This document shows positions 1 to 7,127 of a stretch of 7,385 nucleotides of DNA, piece after piece. A program made the translations under genes and the position numbers. The notes below the pieces were generated by a model that had not been told where the DNA came from, made no database searches, and saw nothing but the letters and a program-made list of their open reading frames with translations. Source of the DNA: Bacteroidota bacterium (GTDB lineage Bacteria > Bacteroidota > Bacteroidia > UKL13-3); NCBI GenBank assembly GCA_947449515.1, contig CANFSD010000077.1, positions 1 through 7,385 on the forward strand, read 5' to 3'. Numbering within the stretch: position 1 is the first letter of the stretch; every line of letters starts with the position of its first letter.

Positions 1-396
1 GAGAATATAAAAGCAACAGGCGTTTTCACAATAAACCAAGTTCCTGTTTCGTTTTATGAGTCGGCACACCAAACTTCGGCAAGGTATCCAAGAGAAAGCA
101 GTGAATTTGAGGCTTGTGGTTTTACTCCTACATACGCAGCAAATTTTAATGCGCCATATGTAGCTGAAAGTCCATTGAGAATTGGCCTTACATTAGAGGA
201 GGAAATAGAAATTAAATCGAACCAAACCATTCTTTTAATTGGCAGTATTCAAGAGGTTTTTATTGAAAACCAATATGCGGAAAACGAAAACATCCCAGAC
301 TTGAGTAAGCTAAATACATTGGTTGTTCAAGGATTAGACACCTATTACAAAGTAGATAAAATAGGCACTTTGCCTTATGCCAAGGTTGCCAAATAA
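1..396 (+). CDS. Flavin reductase family protein, 5'-truncated by the window edge
   Basis: This is the last 131 codons of a gene open in frame from base 1, ending at TAA 394-396; its start lies outside the window. The segment SAHQTSARYPRESSEFEACG, followed by APYVAESPLRIGL and, near the end, VVQGLDTYYKVDKIGTLPYA, matches in my recollection the C-terminal part of Bacteroidota flavin reductase-like proteins (FMN-binding split barrel). Members bind FMN, and many reduce free flavin with NAD(P)H in the cytosol. The in-frame ATG at base 175 lies inside the conserved domain and is not the true start. The family is usually around 200 residues, so roughly the N-terminal third is missing. The msrA gene follows after 15 nt without a clear promoter, so the two may be co-transcribed; a redox or oxidative-stress link is inference. 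The physiological electron acceptor cannot be told from sequence. Confidence 0.85.
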   Translation, partial: ENIKATGVFTINQVPVSFYESAHQTSARYPRESSEFEACGFTPTYAANFNAPYVAESPLRIGLTLEEEIEIKSNQTILLIGSIQEVFIENQYAENENIPDLSKLNTLVVQGLDTYYKVDKIGTLPYAKVAK

Positions 397-411
397 AATA
401 GTTTTAAACCT

Positions 412-1092
412 ATGAAAAATAAATTCAAAGCGCAGGCAAGTGTATGGATTATCGCAACGATTTTTGCACTTTTGAACTTCGGTGCTTGTCAAACACCCAA
501 TGAACCTAAAAAACAAGAAAAAACAAATACGCAAATGACTATAGCAAACGAACAACATTTAGACTCGGCCATTTTTGCTGCCGGCTGCTTTTGGTGTGTA
601 GAAGCCATTTTCCAGAGATTAGACGGCGTTGAACGCGTTATATCTGGCTATGCAGGCGGACAAACGCTTAATCCTACCTACAAAGAAGTATGTGAAGGAA
701 ATACGGGCCATGCAGAAGTATGCAAAATTGTGTTCGACCCAAATAAAATATCTTTTGAAACCCTTTTGTCTGTTTTTTGGCAAACCCATAACCCAACCAC
801 CCTCAATAGACAAGGAGAAGATATTGGCACCCAATACAGATCTGCTATTTTCTATTTAACAGAAAAACAACAGGAATTAGCCAATAAATACAAGCAAGCT
901 TTAAGTGAAAGTGGTGCCTTTAAAGACCCCATTGTAACAGAAGTAACCCCTTATTCTAACTTCTTTCCTGCTGAGGATTACCACCAAACCTATTACAACA
1001 ACAACAGCGACCAAGGATACTGTAGAATTGTAATTGCCCCTAAAATTGAAAAATTTGAAAAGGTTTTTGGCGACAAATTAAGGCGCAAATAG
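412..1092 (+). CDS. msrA: Peptide-methionine (S)-S-oxide reductase MsrA, probable lipoprotein
   Basis: The enzyme reduces the S-epimer of methionine sulfoxide in oxidised proteins back to methionine. The 226-residue product carries the MsrA signature AAGCFWCVE, with catalytic Cys59 and a second Cys62. It also has GYAGG (79-83), GNTGHAEV (96-103), the segment from QTHNPTT to GTQYRS (124-144), and a C-terminal GYCRIVIAPK with Cys204, a likely recycling cysteine. Cys94 and Cys104 are additional. The N-terminus (1-25) has basic residues, a hydrophobic stretch, then NFGAC with Cys26, which reads as a lipoprotein signal peptide. A polar linker rich in Lys, Thr and Asn (27-50) follows. I infer export and lipid anchoring, so repair would occur in the periplasm or at the outer membrane. 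The lipobox has Phe at -3, which is not ideal. Met42 is a possible internal start that would give a cytosolic form. No MsrB domain is fused; the normal MsrA core fills residues 50-220. Confidence 0.95.
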   Translation: MKNKFKAQASVWIIATIFALLNFGACQTPNEPKKQEKTNTQMTIANEQHLDSAIFAAGCFWCVEAIFQRLDGVERVISGYAGGQTLNPTYKEVCEGNTGHAEVCKIVFDPNKISFETLLSVFWQTHNPTTLNRQGEDIGTQYRSAIFYLTEKQQELANKYKQALSESGAFKDPIVTEVTPYSNFFPAEDYHQTYYNNNSDQGYCRIVIAPKIEKFEKVFGDKLRRK

Positions 1093-1094
1093 CC

Positions 1095-1124
1095 TTGTTC
1101 TTTCATTGTTTTTTAATACTTTTG
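1095..1124 (+). promoter_or_regulatory. Bacteroidota-type promoter for the secreted protein gene
   Basis: TTG at 1095-1097 is followed after 19 nt by TACTTTTG at 1117-1124, an exact match to the Bacteroidota -7 consensus TAnnTTTG at the expected spacing from a -33 TTG. Transcription would begin about 7 nt later, leaving a short A-rich leader before the ATG at 1143. The -33 element starts three bases after the msrA stop codon, so this promoter separates the next gene from the msrA unit. It was recognised by eye, without transcript data. Confidence 0.7.
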
Positions 1125-1142
1125 GGGACAAAATAAATCACA

Positions 1143-2708
1143 ATGAAAAAACGTTTTTTAGCCTTGTTGCTGAGCACATTGCTTGTTTCTTTCTTTTCGA
1201 ATGCCCAAAAGGTTAAAGTAGATTGGGGTAACCCAGAAATGCATAACCTTAAGGAATCGACTATTAATGGTGTTATTGGAAGTACCACAGACGGTTATTA
1301 CCTCTATAAAGTTAAAATTGGCGGATTATTTACCTCTACAAAAAGCTTTATTGAAAAATGTAACAATGAGCATGAAGTGGTATTTTCTAAAGAAATTGAC
1401 TTTGAAGTACCATTCTTAAAAGATGAAGTTGATTACGAAGGAACCGTATTAACTAACTCCAATATTATTGTTTTTGGATCGCGCTACGACAAAAAACAAG
1501 ATAAAAACAGTTTATATGCTTGTACTTATTCTTTAGATGGAAAAAAAGAAGAGCAATGGAAATTGGTTGATGATATTGATGCCAAAAGAAAACGTAACTC
1601 TGGAGGTTTTACCATTCAAATTGCAGAAAACAAGGCACGCGTATTAATTATGCATGATGAGCCTTACGCAAAAAACGAAAACGAGAAATTCAATTATAAA
1701 GTAATTGATACCGACTTAAAAACCGTGTGGGAGAAAATGGTTACGATGCCTTTTAAGGACAAAAACTTTCATGTAAGTACCTACAAAATTGACAACGATG
1801 CAAATGTGGTAATGCTTGCCAGCGTAACCAGAGATGGCAAAAACATCAAAGGTGTTCCAAACTATACGTATAAAATTATTCAATACGATTACAAAAAAGA
1901 CGAGTTCACCAAAATGGACTTAAGTTTAGGTAAGTTATTTATTAGTGAAATTACCTTTAGACTAGACGATAAAAACAAAATTATTGCAGCTGGATTTTTC
2001 TCTAAAACCATTGGTGATTACATTGCTGGAGCGTTTTACTTAAGAATTGACAGAACCAAATTAGAAATTGAATCATCTGGACATAAAGAATTTTCAAAAG
2101 ACTTTTTGAGTGTATATTTAAGCGATAGAAAAATTAGAAAAGGAAGAGAAGTATTTGGTTACGACTTAGACCATTTGGTATTAAAAGCAGATGGCGGCGC
2201 CATTTTGGTTGCAGAGCAATATTATGTGCATGTAGTAACTACCACCACCAGAGGACCAAATGGAGTTACAACTACCACCACTACTTACTACTACTATTAC
2301 AATGATATTATTGCGGTAAACATCAATCCTGATGCAAGCATTAAATGGATCAAACGTATTCCAAAAGCACAGTATTCAGTAAACGATGGCGGTTATTTTT
2401 CATCGTATGTTTTTGGGGTAAAAGACGACAAAATGTATTTTGCGTTTAACGACAATATCAAAAACTTTGGCAAAAAGAAAAAAGAAGGCCAAGCATACGT
2501 AATGAACAAACCTAAGAAAGCGGTTGTAAACATTACTACTATCAACGAAAATGGTGATATGGAAAGTGACATTTTGTTTTCTGCAAAAACAGATGGCAAA
2601 AGAATTTTACGCCCTAAAATGCATTACCAATTAGACGACAACCGCATTCTAATTTATGCCGAATACAAAAGAAAGTACAAATTAGGCACCTTACTTTTAG
2701 AAAAATAA
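1143..2708 (+). CDS. Secreted protein of unknown function with Thr/Tyr-rich tract
   Basis: I do not recognise a named family for this 521-residue product. Residues 1-21 form a clear Sec signal peptide (MKKR, a Leu-rich core, then SNA before Gln22), with no lipobox cysteine, so a periplasmic or surface location is inferred. The mature part is Lys- and Asp-rich. It repeatedly shows short hydrophobic strands ending in Gly or Ala, near 107-112 (NIIVFG), 221-226 (NVVMLA), 279-284 (KIIAAG), 351-357 (GGAILVA) and 430-435 (KMYFAF). This spacing is reminiscent of beta-propeller blades, but the fold is inference. Residues 366-386 form a Thr-run, RGPNGV, Thr-run, Tyr-run tract. The segment after it (IPKAQYSVNDGGYFSSYVF) looks conserved among Bacteroidota hypothetical proteins as I remember them. 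The start is set by the signal peptide and the A-rich upstream sequence. A consensus promoter lies just upstream, and the DUF4293 gene follows after 15 nt, probably in the same transcript. Confidence 0.85.
   Translation: MKKRFLALLLSTLLVSFFSNAQKVKVDWGNPEMHNLKESTINGVIGSTTDGYYLYKVKIGGLFTSTKSFIEKCNNEHEVVFSKEIDFEVPFLKDEVDYEGTVLTNSNIIVFGSRYDKKQDKNSLYACTYSLDGKKEEQWKLVDDIDAKRKRNSGGFTIQIAENKARVLIMHDEPYAKNENEKFNYKVIDTDLKTVWEKMVTMPFKDKNFHVSTYKIDNDANVVMLASVTRDGKNIKGVPNYTYKIIQYDYKKDEFTKMDLSLGKLFISEITFRLDDKNKIIAAGFFSKTIGDYIAGAFYLRIDRTKLEIESSGHKEFSKDFLSVYLSDRKIRKGREVFGYDLDHLVLKADGGAILVAEQYYVHVVTTTTRGPNGVTTTTTTYYYYYNDIIAVNINPDASIKWIKRIPKAQYSVNDGGYFSSYVFGVKDDKMYFAFNDNIKNFGKKKKEGQAYVMNKPKKAVVNITTINENGDMESDILFSAKTDGKRILRPKMHYQLDDNRILIYAEYKRKYKLGTLLLEK
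2238..2300 (+). repeat. Low-complexity ACN/TAY codon tract (Thr and Tyr runs) inside the secreted protein
   Basis: Four Thr codons, then RGPNGV, then six Thr codons and five Tyr codons encode residues 366-386. Codons alternate between ACC, ACT and ACA and between TAC and TAT, so this is not a pure trinucleotide repeat. The amino-acid pattern is therefore more likely selected than produced by recent slippage. It may form an exposed beta-hairpin or flexible loop; that is inference. Confidence 0.8.
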
Positions 2709-2723
2709 TACTGAATAACACCC

Positions 2724-3209
2724 ATGATTCAACGCATTCAATCTGTATTTTTAGTCTTAATTATTGCTATTGTAGCAACATTATGTGGCATGCAAACTTT
2801 GCATTTAATTTATGTAGAACCCAATGCCAAAACAAATGAATACGTAATGAATCTTTTTTATTTCAATAGGCTTGAAAACGGCCTTTTGGTTGAAATTCAG
2901 GTACAATATTTACTTATTTTATTGGCATCTATCGTAATTGGATTGAGTCTATATATTCTGTTAAATTTCAAAAACAGGCTTAAACAAATGCAATTCACCC
3001 AAATAAACCTATTTGCCATTTTGGTTTTACTGGCCGCATTTGCCATTAAAGCCTACTCTTTTGTGCCCAATTTTAGTTCAGAAAAACTCATGCTATCCTC
3101 ACTTTTTGGCATTAGCTTATTTCTGTTCATGATCTATTTAAATATCCGCGTATTCTTTCTCATCAAAAAAGACGAGGATTTGGTGAGAAGCGCAGATAGA
3201 ATAAGGTAA
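2724..3209 (+). CDS. DUF4293 family integral membrane protein
   Basis: This 161-residue protein opens with MIQRIQSVFLVL and ends with KKDEDLVRSADRIR. Both ends are characteristic, as I recall, of the Bacteroidota-specific DUF4293 family. Four hydrophobic segments are visible at about 7-28, 62-81, 94-113 and 122-147, so it should sit in the inner membrane with four helices. The C-terminus after the last helix is basic (RVFFLIKK), which by the positive-inside rule suggests a cytoplasmic tail. The family's function is unknown to me and no catalytic motif is visible. The gene begins 15 nt after the secreted-protein gene with no promoter between them, so it is probably transcribed with it. A large inverted repeat follows its stop codon. 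Length is normal for the family and I see no sign of damage. Confidence 0.85.
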   Translation: MIQRIQSVFLVLIIAIVATLCGMQTLHLIYVEPNAKTNEYVMNLFYFNRLENGLLVEIQVQYLLILLASIVIGLSLYILLNFKNRLKQMQFTQINLFAILVLLAAFAIKAYSFVPNFSSEKLMLSSLFGISLFLFMIYLNIRVFFLIKKDEDLVRSADRIR

Positions 3210-3216
3210 TTCAATC

Positions 3217-3275
3217 ATCTTAAATTGGAATGTGGCACACTGGGCTATCATTCCAATTTAAGATTGTACCTTTTT
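3217..3275 (+). terminator. 16-bp perfect inverted repeat plus T-run; probable terminator
   Basis: Bases 3217-3232 (ATCTTAAATTGGAATG) pair perfectly with 3249-3264 around a 16-nt loop, and a run of five T follows at 3271-3275. The stem begins 8 nt after the DUF4293 stop codon. I read it as the transcriptional end of the upstream unit. It is not ideal as an intrinsic terminator: the stem is AT-rich, the loop is long, and six nt separate the stem from the T-run. Because it lies only about 50 nt before hisS, it could instead be a leader structure affecting hisS. I see no T-box-like sequence. Confidence 0.5.
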
Positions 3276-3316
3276 CCAAAATTCTCCATTTTCAATTCTT
3301 ATATTCGCAGGTACTT

Positions 3317-4744
3317 ATGGCTCAAAAACCTAGTTTACCACAAGGCACCCGCGACTTTGGCCCCTTGACGGTTCAGCGAAGAAAATTAATCCTGAACACC
3401 ATTGAAACCGTTTTTAAAAAATATGGCTTTATGCCATTGGAAACGCCATCAATGGAGCAACTCAGCACCCTCACAGGAAAATATGGTGAGGAGGGCGATC
3501 AATTACTTTATAAAATCATAAATACAGGCAACTACCTCGATAAGCTGATTGAATTCAATGAAAAAGGCTTAGGACAGGAAAATACAGATGCCACCTTTTT
3601 GCCCTCGGTTGATGGAAGCCTCCGCCATTTGGATGCAAAAAAGAGTTTGCCATTTATTGCAGAAAAAGGTTTGCGCTATGATTTAACCGTGCCCTTTGCG
3701 CGTTATGTGGTAATGAATAGAAATGACATTAACCTTCCCTTTAAACGCTACCAAATGCAAGCAGTGTGGCGTGCAGATAAACCACAAAAAGGAAGGTACA
3801 GAGAATTCTGGCAATGTGATGCCGATGTTATTGGTAGCAATAGCCTATTAAATGAAGCCGAATTGCTAAAAATATACGACGAGGTTTTTAGCAGTCTACA
3901 AATTCCTGTAAACATTAAAATAAACAACCGAAAATTATTAAGCGCCTTGGCTACACATATTGGTGCAGCTGATAAATTTATGGGCATAACGGTTGCCATA
4001 GACAAGCTTGATAAAATTGGCATGGATGGGGTAAAAACAATTTTAGAAAAACTCGGTTTGAACCAAAACCAATCTGAAGATGTTTTGAAATTTTTAGCCC
4101 TGAGCAAAGACCCGCAAGCATTACCTAAAATTGAAGCCATGCTGGGCCATATAGAAGAAGGAGCGCTGGGATGTGCTGAACTATCTAAATTATTTGCCTT
4201 CTTAAAAACATTAAACACCCACAACCAAATTCTAATAGATGTAACCTTGGCCAGAGGCTTGAGTTATTATACAGGCGCCATTGTAGAAGTACAGGCAAAT
4301 GCTGGAAGCCTAAGCTCCAGTATTGGAGGCGGCGGGCGATATGATAATTTAACAGATATTTTTGGCTTACCTGGTATTTCTGGTGTAGGTATTTCTTTTG
4401 GCCTCGACCGTATTTATGACGTAATGGAGGAGTTAAATTTATTTCCTGCTTCACTCAAGGCAAACGAAACCAAAATTCTTTTTTGCTACTTTGACGAGGC
4501 TACACAAACAAGAGCTTTGGAGCTTTGCGCATCGGTTCGAACCAAAGGCATTGCAGCCGAAATTTACCCTGATATTACCAAAAAAATAAGCAAACAATTG
4601 GAGTATGCCAATAAATTAAAAATTGATTTCGCCTGTATCATTGGGTCAAACGAAATGGAAACAGGTAAATACAATTTAAAGAATTTAATCAGCGGTGAAC
4701 AAAGAGAAGTGAGCCAAGAAGAATTAACGCAAATAGACTATTAG
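3317..4744 (+). CDS. hisS: Histidyl-tRNA synthetase (HisRS)
   Basis: HisRS is a cytosolic class II aminoacyl-tRNA synthetase that charges tRNA-His with histidine; it normally works as a homodimer. The 475-residue product begins MAQKPSLPQGTRDFGP, the usual HisRS start. Motif 2 is GRYREFWQCDADVIG (159-173) and motif 3 is GISFGLDRIYDVME (358-371). The two HisRS-specific blocks are also present: ARGLSYYTG (312-320), with the key Arg313, and GGGGRYDNL (337-345). Residues from about 385 to the end form the anticodon-binding domain. The frame stays open upstream to ATG 3230, but that would add 29 residues unlike HisRS and lies inside the inverted repeat, so I chose ATG 3317. Length is slightly above the usual 420-460, with the extra residues around 70-115 that Bacteroidota enzymes often show. 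One nt separates its TAG from the hutH ATG. I found no convincing promoter between the hairpin and this start. Confidence 0.97.
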   Translation: MAQKPSLPQGTRDFGPLTVQRRKLILNTIETVFKKYGFMPLETPSMEQLSTLTGKYGEEGDQLLYKIINTGNYLDKLIEFNEKGLGQENTDATFLPSVDGSLRHLDAKKSLPFIAEKGLRYDLTVPFARYVVMNRNDINLPFKRYQMQAVWRADKPQKGRYREFWQCDADVIGSNSLLNEAELLKIYDEVFSSLQIPVNIKINNRKLLSALATHIGAADKFMGITVAIDKLDKIGMDGVKTILEKLGLNQNQSEDVLKFLALSKDPQALPKIEAMLGHIEEGALGCAELSKLFAFLKTLNTHNQILIDVTLARGLSYYTGAIVEVQANAGSLSSSIGGGGRYDNLTDIFGLPGISGVGISFGLDRIYDVMEELNLFPASLKANETKILFCYFDEATQTRALELCASVRTKGIAAEIYPDITKKISKQLEYANKLKIDFACIIGSNEMETGKYNLKNLISGEQREVSQEELTQIDY

Positions 4745-4745
4745 T

Positions 4746-6260
4746 ATGAAAGATATTATTGAAATTAGTCATGAGATTTCACTGAGTGAAATTGAATACA
4801 TTATTGACCAAAATAAAAAAATAGTTGTCTCAAAAAATGCCATGGCAGCAGTTGAGAAATGCAGGGCCTACCTCGACCAACGCATGGAGAAAGAGGGCGA
4901 TGCTATTTATGGCGTTAATACAGGTTTTGGTTCACTTTGCAATACGGTTGTTTCCAATTCTGAGCTGAGTACTTTACAAGAAAATTTATTGCGCTCACAC
5001 GCATGTGGTGCAGGAGAAAAAATTGACCGCGAATTGGTTAAAATTATGCTGCTCCTAAAAATCCAATCACTGGTTTTGGGAAGCAGTGGCGTAAGCGCAG
5101 CAACCGTAAACCGTTTGGTTGACTTTTTTAACAATGGCGTTTATCCTGTTGTGTATGAGCAAGGCTCTTTGGGCGCCAGTGGCGATTTAGCTCCCTTAGC
5201 CCATTTATGTTTACCACTAATTGGCGATGGAGAAGTTTGGATCCAAAATGGCAATGCGTTTGAAATAGTACCTGCAAAAACGGCTTTGGCAAAATACAAT
5301 TGGCAGCCAATTAAATTGCAATCTAAAGAAGGTTTGGCATTAATAAATGGCACCCAATTTATGAGTGCATTTGGCACCTATGTTTACCTCAAAGCAAAGA
5401 AATTAATTAATTGGTCGAACCTCATTGCAGCAACATCCATAGAAGGATTTGATGCAAGGATAGAGCCTTTTCATCCTGCTTTGCATGATTTAAGACCGCA
5501 CCCAGGACAAATAGAAACAGCCAGGGTAATGCGTTATTTATTGGCAAACAGTGCCATGATTGCTGCACCTAAAAAACAAGTGCAAGACCCCTACTCATTC
5601 CGCTGCATACCACAAGTACACGGTGCGTCTTGGGATGCCTTTCAATATTTTAAAACCGTTTTAGATATTGAAGTAAATGCCGTTACAGATAACCCAAATG
5701 TATTTCCAGATTTAGACACTATTATTTCTGGTGGTAATTTCCATGGACAACCATTGGCTTTGGCTTATGATTTTTTTGCCATTGCCTTAGCAGAATTGGG
5801 AAATATTTCTGAACGCAGAACCTTCCAATTAATTTCTGGCACCAGACATTTGCCAGCGTTTCTTACAGCCAAACCAGGATTAAATTCTGGTTTCATGATT
5901 CCACAATACACAGCTGCCAGTATTGTTAGTCAGAACAAACAATTGGCCACACCAGCCAGTGTTGATAGCATTGTAAGTAGCAATGGCCAAGAAGATCATG
6001 TAAGCATGGGAGCCAATGCCGCAACCAAATTATTGCGTATTTGCAATAACGTAGAAACCGTATTGGCTATTGAATATATGAACGCCGCACAAGCAATTGA
6101 ATTCAGAAGACCTTTGCAAAGTTCTCATCATATTGAAGAGGTATTAACAGCGTATCGCGGAAAAGTTGCCAAATTAGAAAACGACCGATACCTCTATACC
6201 GACATTCAAGAAACCATTCAATTTATGCGAAATTACGCTTTAGCAGAATGGACTATTTAA
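4746..6260 (+). CDS. hutH: Histidine ammonia-lyase (histidase)
   Basis: This cytosolic homotetrameric enzyme removes ammonia from L-histidine to give trans-urocanate, the first step of histidine breakdown. The 504-residue product matches the usual length (about 500-510). The self-cyclising MIO triad Ala144-Ser145-Gly146 lies in GSLGASGDLAPLAHL. Counterparts of the Pseudomonas putida active-site residues are present: Tyr55 (YGVNTGFG), His85 (RSHACG), Asn201 (INGTQ), Gln280, Tyr283 and Arg286 (QDPYSFRC), Phe332 (GGNFH) and Glu416 (GQEDHVSM). Glu at the last site favours histidine over phenylalanine or tyrosine, since PAL and TAL enzymes usually have Gln there. Substrate is thus inferred as histidine, but the aromatic ammonia-lyase superfamily is easily misassigned. 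It is tightly packed between hisS (1-nt gap) and nadC (1-nt overlap), implying co-translation. No hutU, hutI or hutG is in the window. Confidence 0.93.
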   Translation: MKDIIEISHEISLSEIEYIIDQNKKIVVSKNAMAAVEKCRAYLDQRMEKEGDAIYGVNTGFGSLCNTVVSNSELSTLQENLLRSHACGAGEKIDRELVKIMLLLKIQSLVLGSSGVSAATVNRLVDFFNNGVYPVVYEQGSLGASGDLAPLAHLCLPLIGDGEVWIQNGNAFEIVPAKTALAKYNWQPIKLQSKEGLALINGTQFMSAFGTYVYLKAKKLINWSNLIAATSIEGFDARIEPFHPALHDLRPHPGQIETARVMRYLLANSAMIAAPKKQVQDPYSFRCIPQVHGASWDAFQYFKTVLDIEVNAVTDNPNVFPDLDTIISGGNFHGQPLALAYDFFAIALAELGNISERRTFQLISGTRHLPAFLTAKPGLNSGFMIPQYTAASIVSQNKQLATPASVDSIVSSNGQEDHVSMGANAATKLLRICNNVETVLAIEYMNAAQAIEFRRPLQSSHHIEEVLTAYRGKVAKLENDRYLYTDIQETIQFMRNYALAEWTI

Positions 6261-7126
6261 TGAAACAAACCATGGAATTACTACAAAATAAAGACATCAA
6301 AGACCTCATTGAAATTGCCATAAGAGAAGATGTTGGCAGTGGCGACCATAGCTCTTTGGCCTGCATCCCGGCAGACAAGCAAGGTAAAGCATACTGTGTT
6401 GCAAAAGAGGCAGGAGTAATTGCTGGTATTGAATTGGCTCAATATATTTTTAAACGTGTAGATTCAGATTTGCACTATACGCCCCTAAAAAAAGATGGCG
6501 ATTTAATTGAAATTGGGGAGCGCATTTTTGAGGTTAGCGGATCAGATATTAGCATATTAACCGCAGAACGCCTGGTATTAAATTTTATGCAAAGGCTCAG
6601 TGGAATTGCCAGTCAAAGTTATAAGATTAGTCAATTACTAAAGGATTACCATACCACCATTTTAGATACACGCAAAACCACTCCAGGCATGCGTTTATTG
6701 GAAAAATGGGCCGTTAAAATTGGCGGTTGTAGCAACCACCGCATTGGTTTGTATGATATGATTATGATTAAAGACAACCACATTGACTTTGCAGGTGGAA
6801 TTAAACAAGCCATAGAAAAAACACAACAATATTTAAAATTTAAGGGCCTCGACCTTCCCATTGAAATTGAAACAAGAAATTTACAGGAAGTTCAACAGGT
6901 CTTAGATTATGGCGGGGTAAGCAGAATTATGCTCGATAATTTTAAACCCGAAATGATTAAAGAGGCTGTTGCTCTAATCAATAAGCGCTTTGAAACAGAG
7001 GCCAGTGGCGGAATTACCATGGATACCATACAAGATTATGCGGCCACCGGAGTTGATTTTATATCTGTTGGTGCCCTCACCCATTCGTCTAAAAGTATTG
7101 ATTTAAGCCTACGCGCAGAGGCCTAA
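6260..7126 (+). CDS. nadC: Nicotinate-nucleotide pyrophosphorylase (carboxylating), quinolinate phosphoribosyltransferase
   Basis: NadC converts quinolinate and PRPP to nicotinate mononucleotide, CO2 and pyrophosphate in de novo NAD synthesis in the cytosol. The 288-residue product has the N-terminal REDVGSGDHSS (22-32), the segment LTAERLVLNFMQRLSGIAS, and DTRKTTPGMR (136-145). It continues with KWAVKIGGCSNHRIGLYD (149-166), KDNHI (171-175), IEIETRN with Glu202 and Glu204, MLDNF with Asp226, EASGGI (247-252) and VDFISVGALTHS (265-276). Together these form the complete quinolinate/PRPP-binding barrel. The HR and RK pairs that hold quinolinate are intact, arguing against the related ModD proteins. 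I chose ATG 6260, which overlaps the hutH stop as TAATG and gives a normal length. ATG 6248 would add four residues and ATG 6272 would remove four; neither would lose a motif. NadA and NadB are not in this window, so NadC seems unlinked from the rest of its pathway here. Confidence 0.96.
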   Translation: MKQTMELLQNKDIKDLIEIAIREDVGSGDHSSLACIPADKQGKAYCVAKEAGVIAGIELAQYIFKRVDSDLHYTPLKKDGDLIEIGERIFEVSGSDISILTAERLVLNFMQRLSGIASQSYKISQLLKDYHTTILDTRKTTPGMRLLEKWAVKIGGCSNHRIGLYDMIMIKDNHIDFAGGIKQAIEKTQQYLKFKGLDLPIEIETRNLQEVQQVLDYGGVSRIMLDNFKPEMIKEAVALINKRFETEASGGITMDTIQDYAATGVDFISVGALTHSSKSIDLSLRAEA

Positions 7127-7127
7127 G

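Noticed and set aside
399..406. TAGTTTTA as a -7 promoter box for msrA
   Set aside because: It has one mismatch, no TTG about 19 nt upstream, and lies only 5 nt before the start codon.
1080..1096. AAGGC/GCCTT hairpin at the end of msrA as a terminator
   Set aside because: The stem is only 5 bp, the T-run starts about 12 nt later, and the right arm overlaps the better-supported promoter -33 element.
3300..3307. TATATTCG as a -7 promoter box for hisS
   Set aside because: It has one mismatch to TAnnTTTG, no TTG at the right distance upstream, and would leave almost no leader before ATG 3317.
3230..3316. Upstream in-frame extension of hisS starting at ATG 3230
   Set aside because: The 29 added residues do not resemble HisRS, the ATG sits inside the left arm of the inverted repeat, and MAQKPSLPQGTRDF from 3317 is a standard HisRS N-terminus.
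3748..4224. 158-codon open frame on the minus strand
   Set aside because: It lies wholly antisense to conserved HisRS coding sequence, and the translation looks like no protein family. I treat it as a shadow of hisS.
4185..4454. 89-codon open frame on the minus strand
   Set aside because: It is antisense to the HisRS catalytic motifs, with no plausible start context or recognisable domain.
6248..6259. nadC start at ATG 6248
   Set aside because: It would only add four residues (MDYL) and deepen the overlap with hutH. The TAATG junction at 6258-6262 is a more usual coupled start, though the upstream ATG cannot be excluded.
4746..6260. Phenylalanine or tyrosine ammonia-lyase for pigment synthesis
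   Set aside because: The Ser-His pair near residue 85 is not decisive, but Glu416 in QEDHVSM and the whole QDPYSFRC block fit histidase. No pigment or aryl-polyene genes are nearby.
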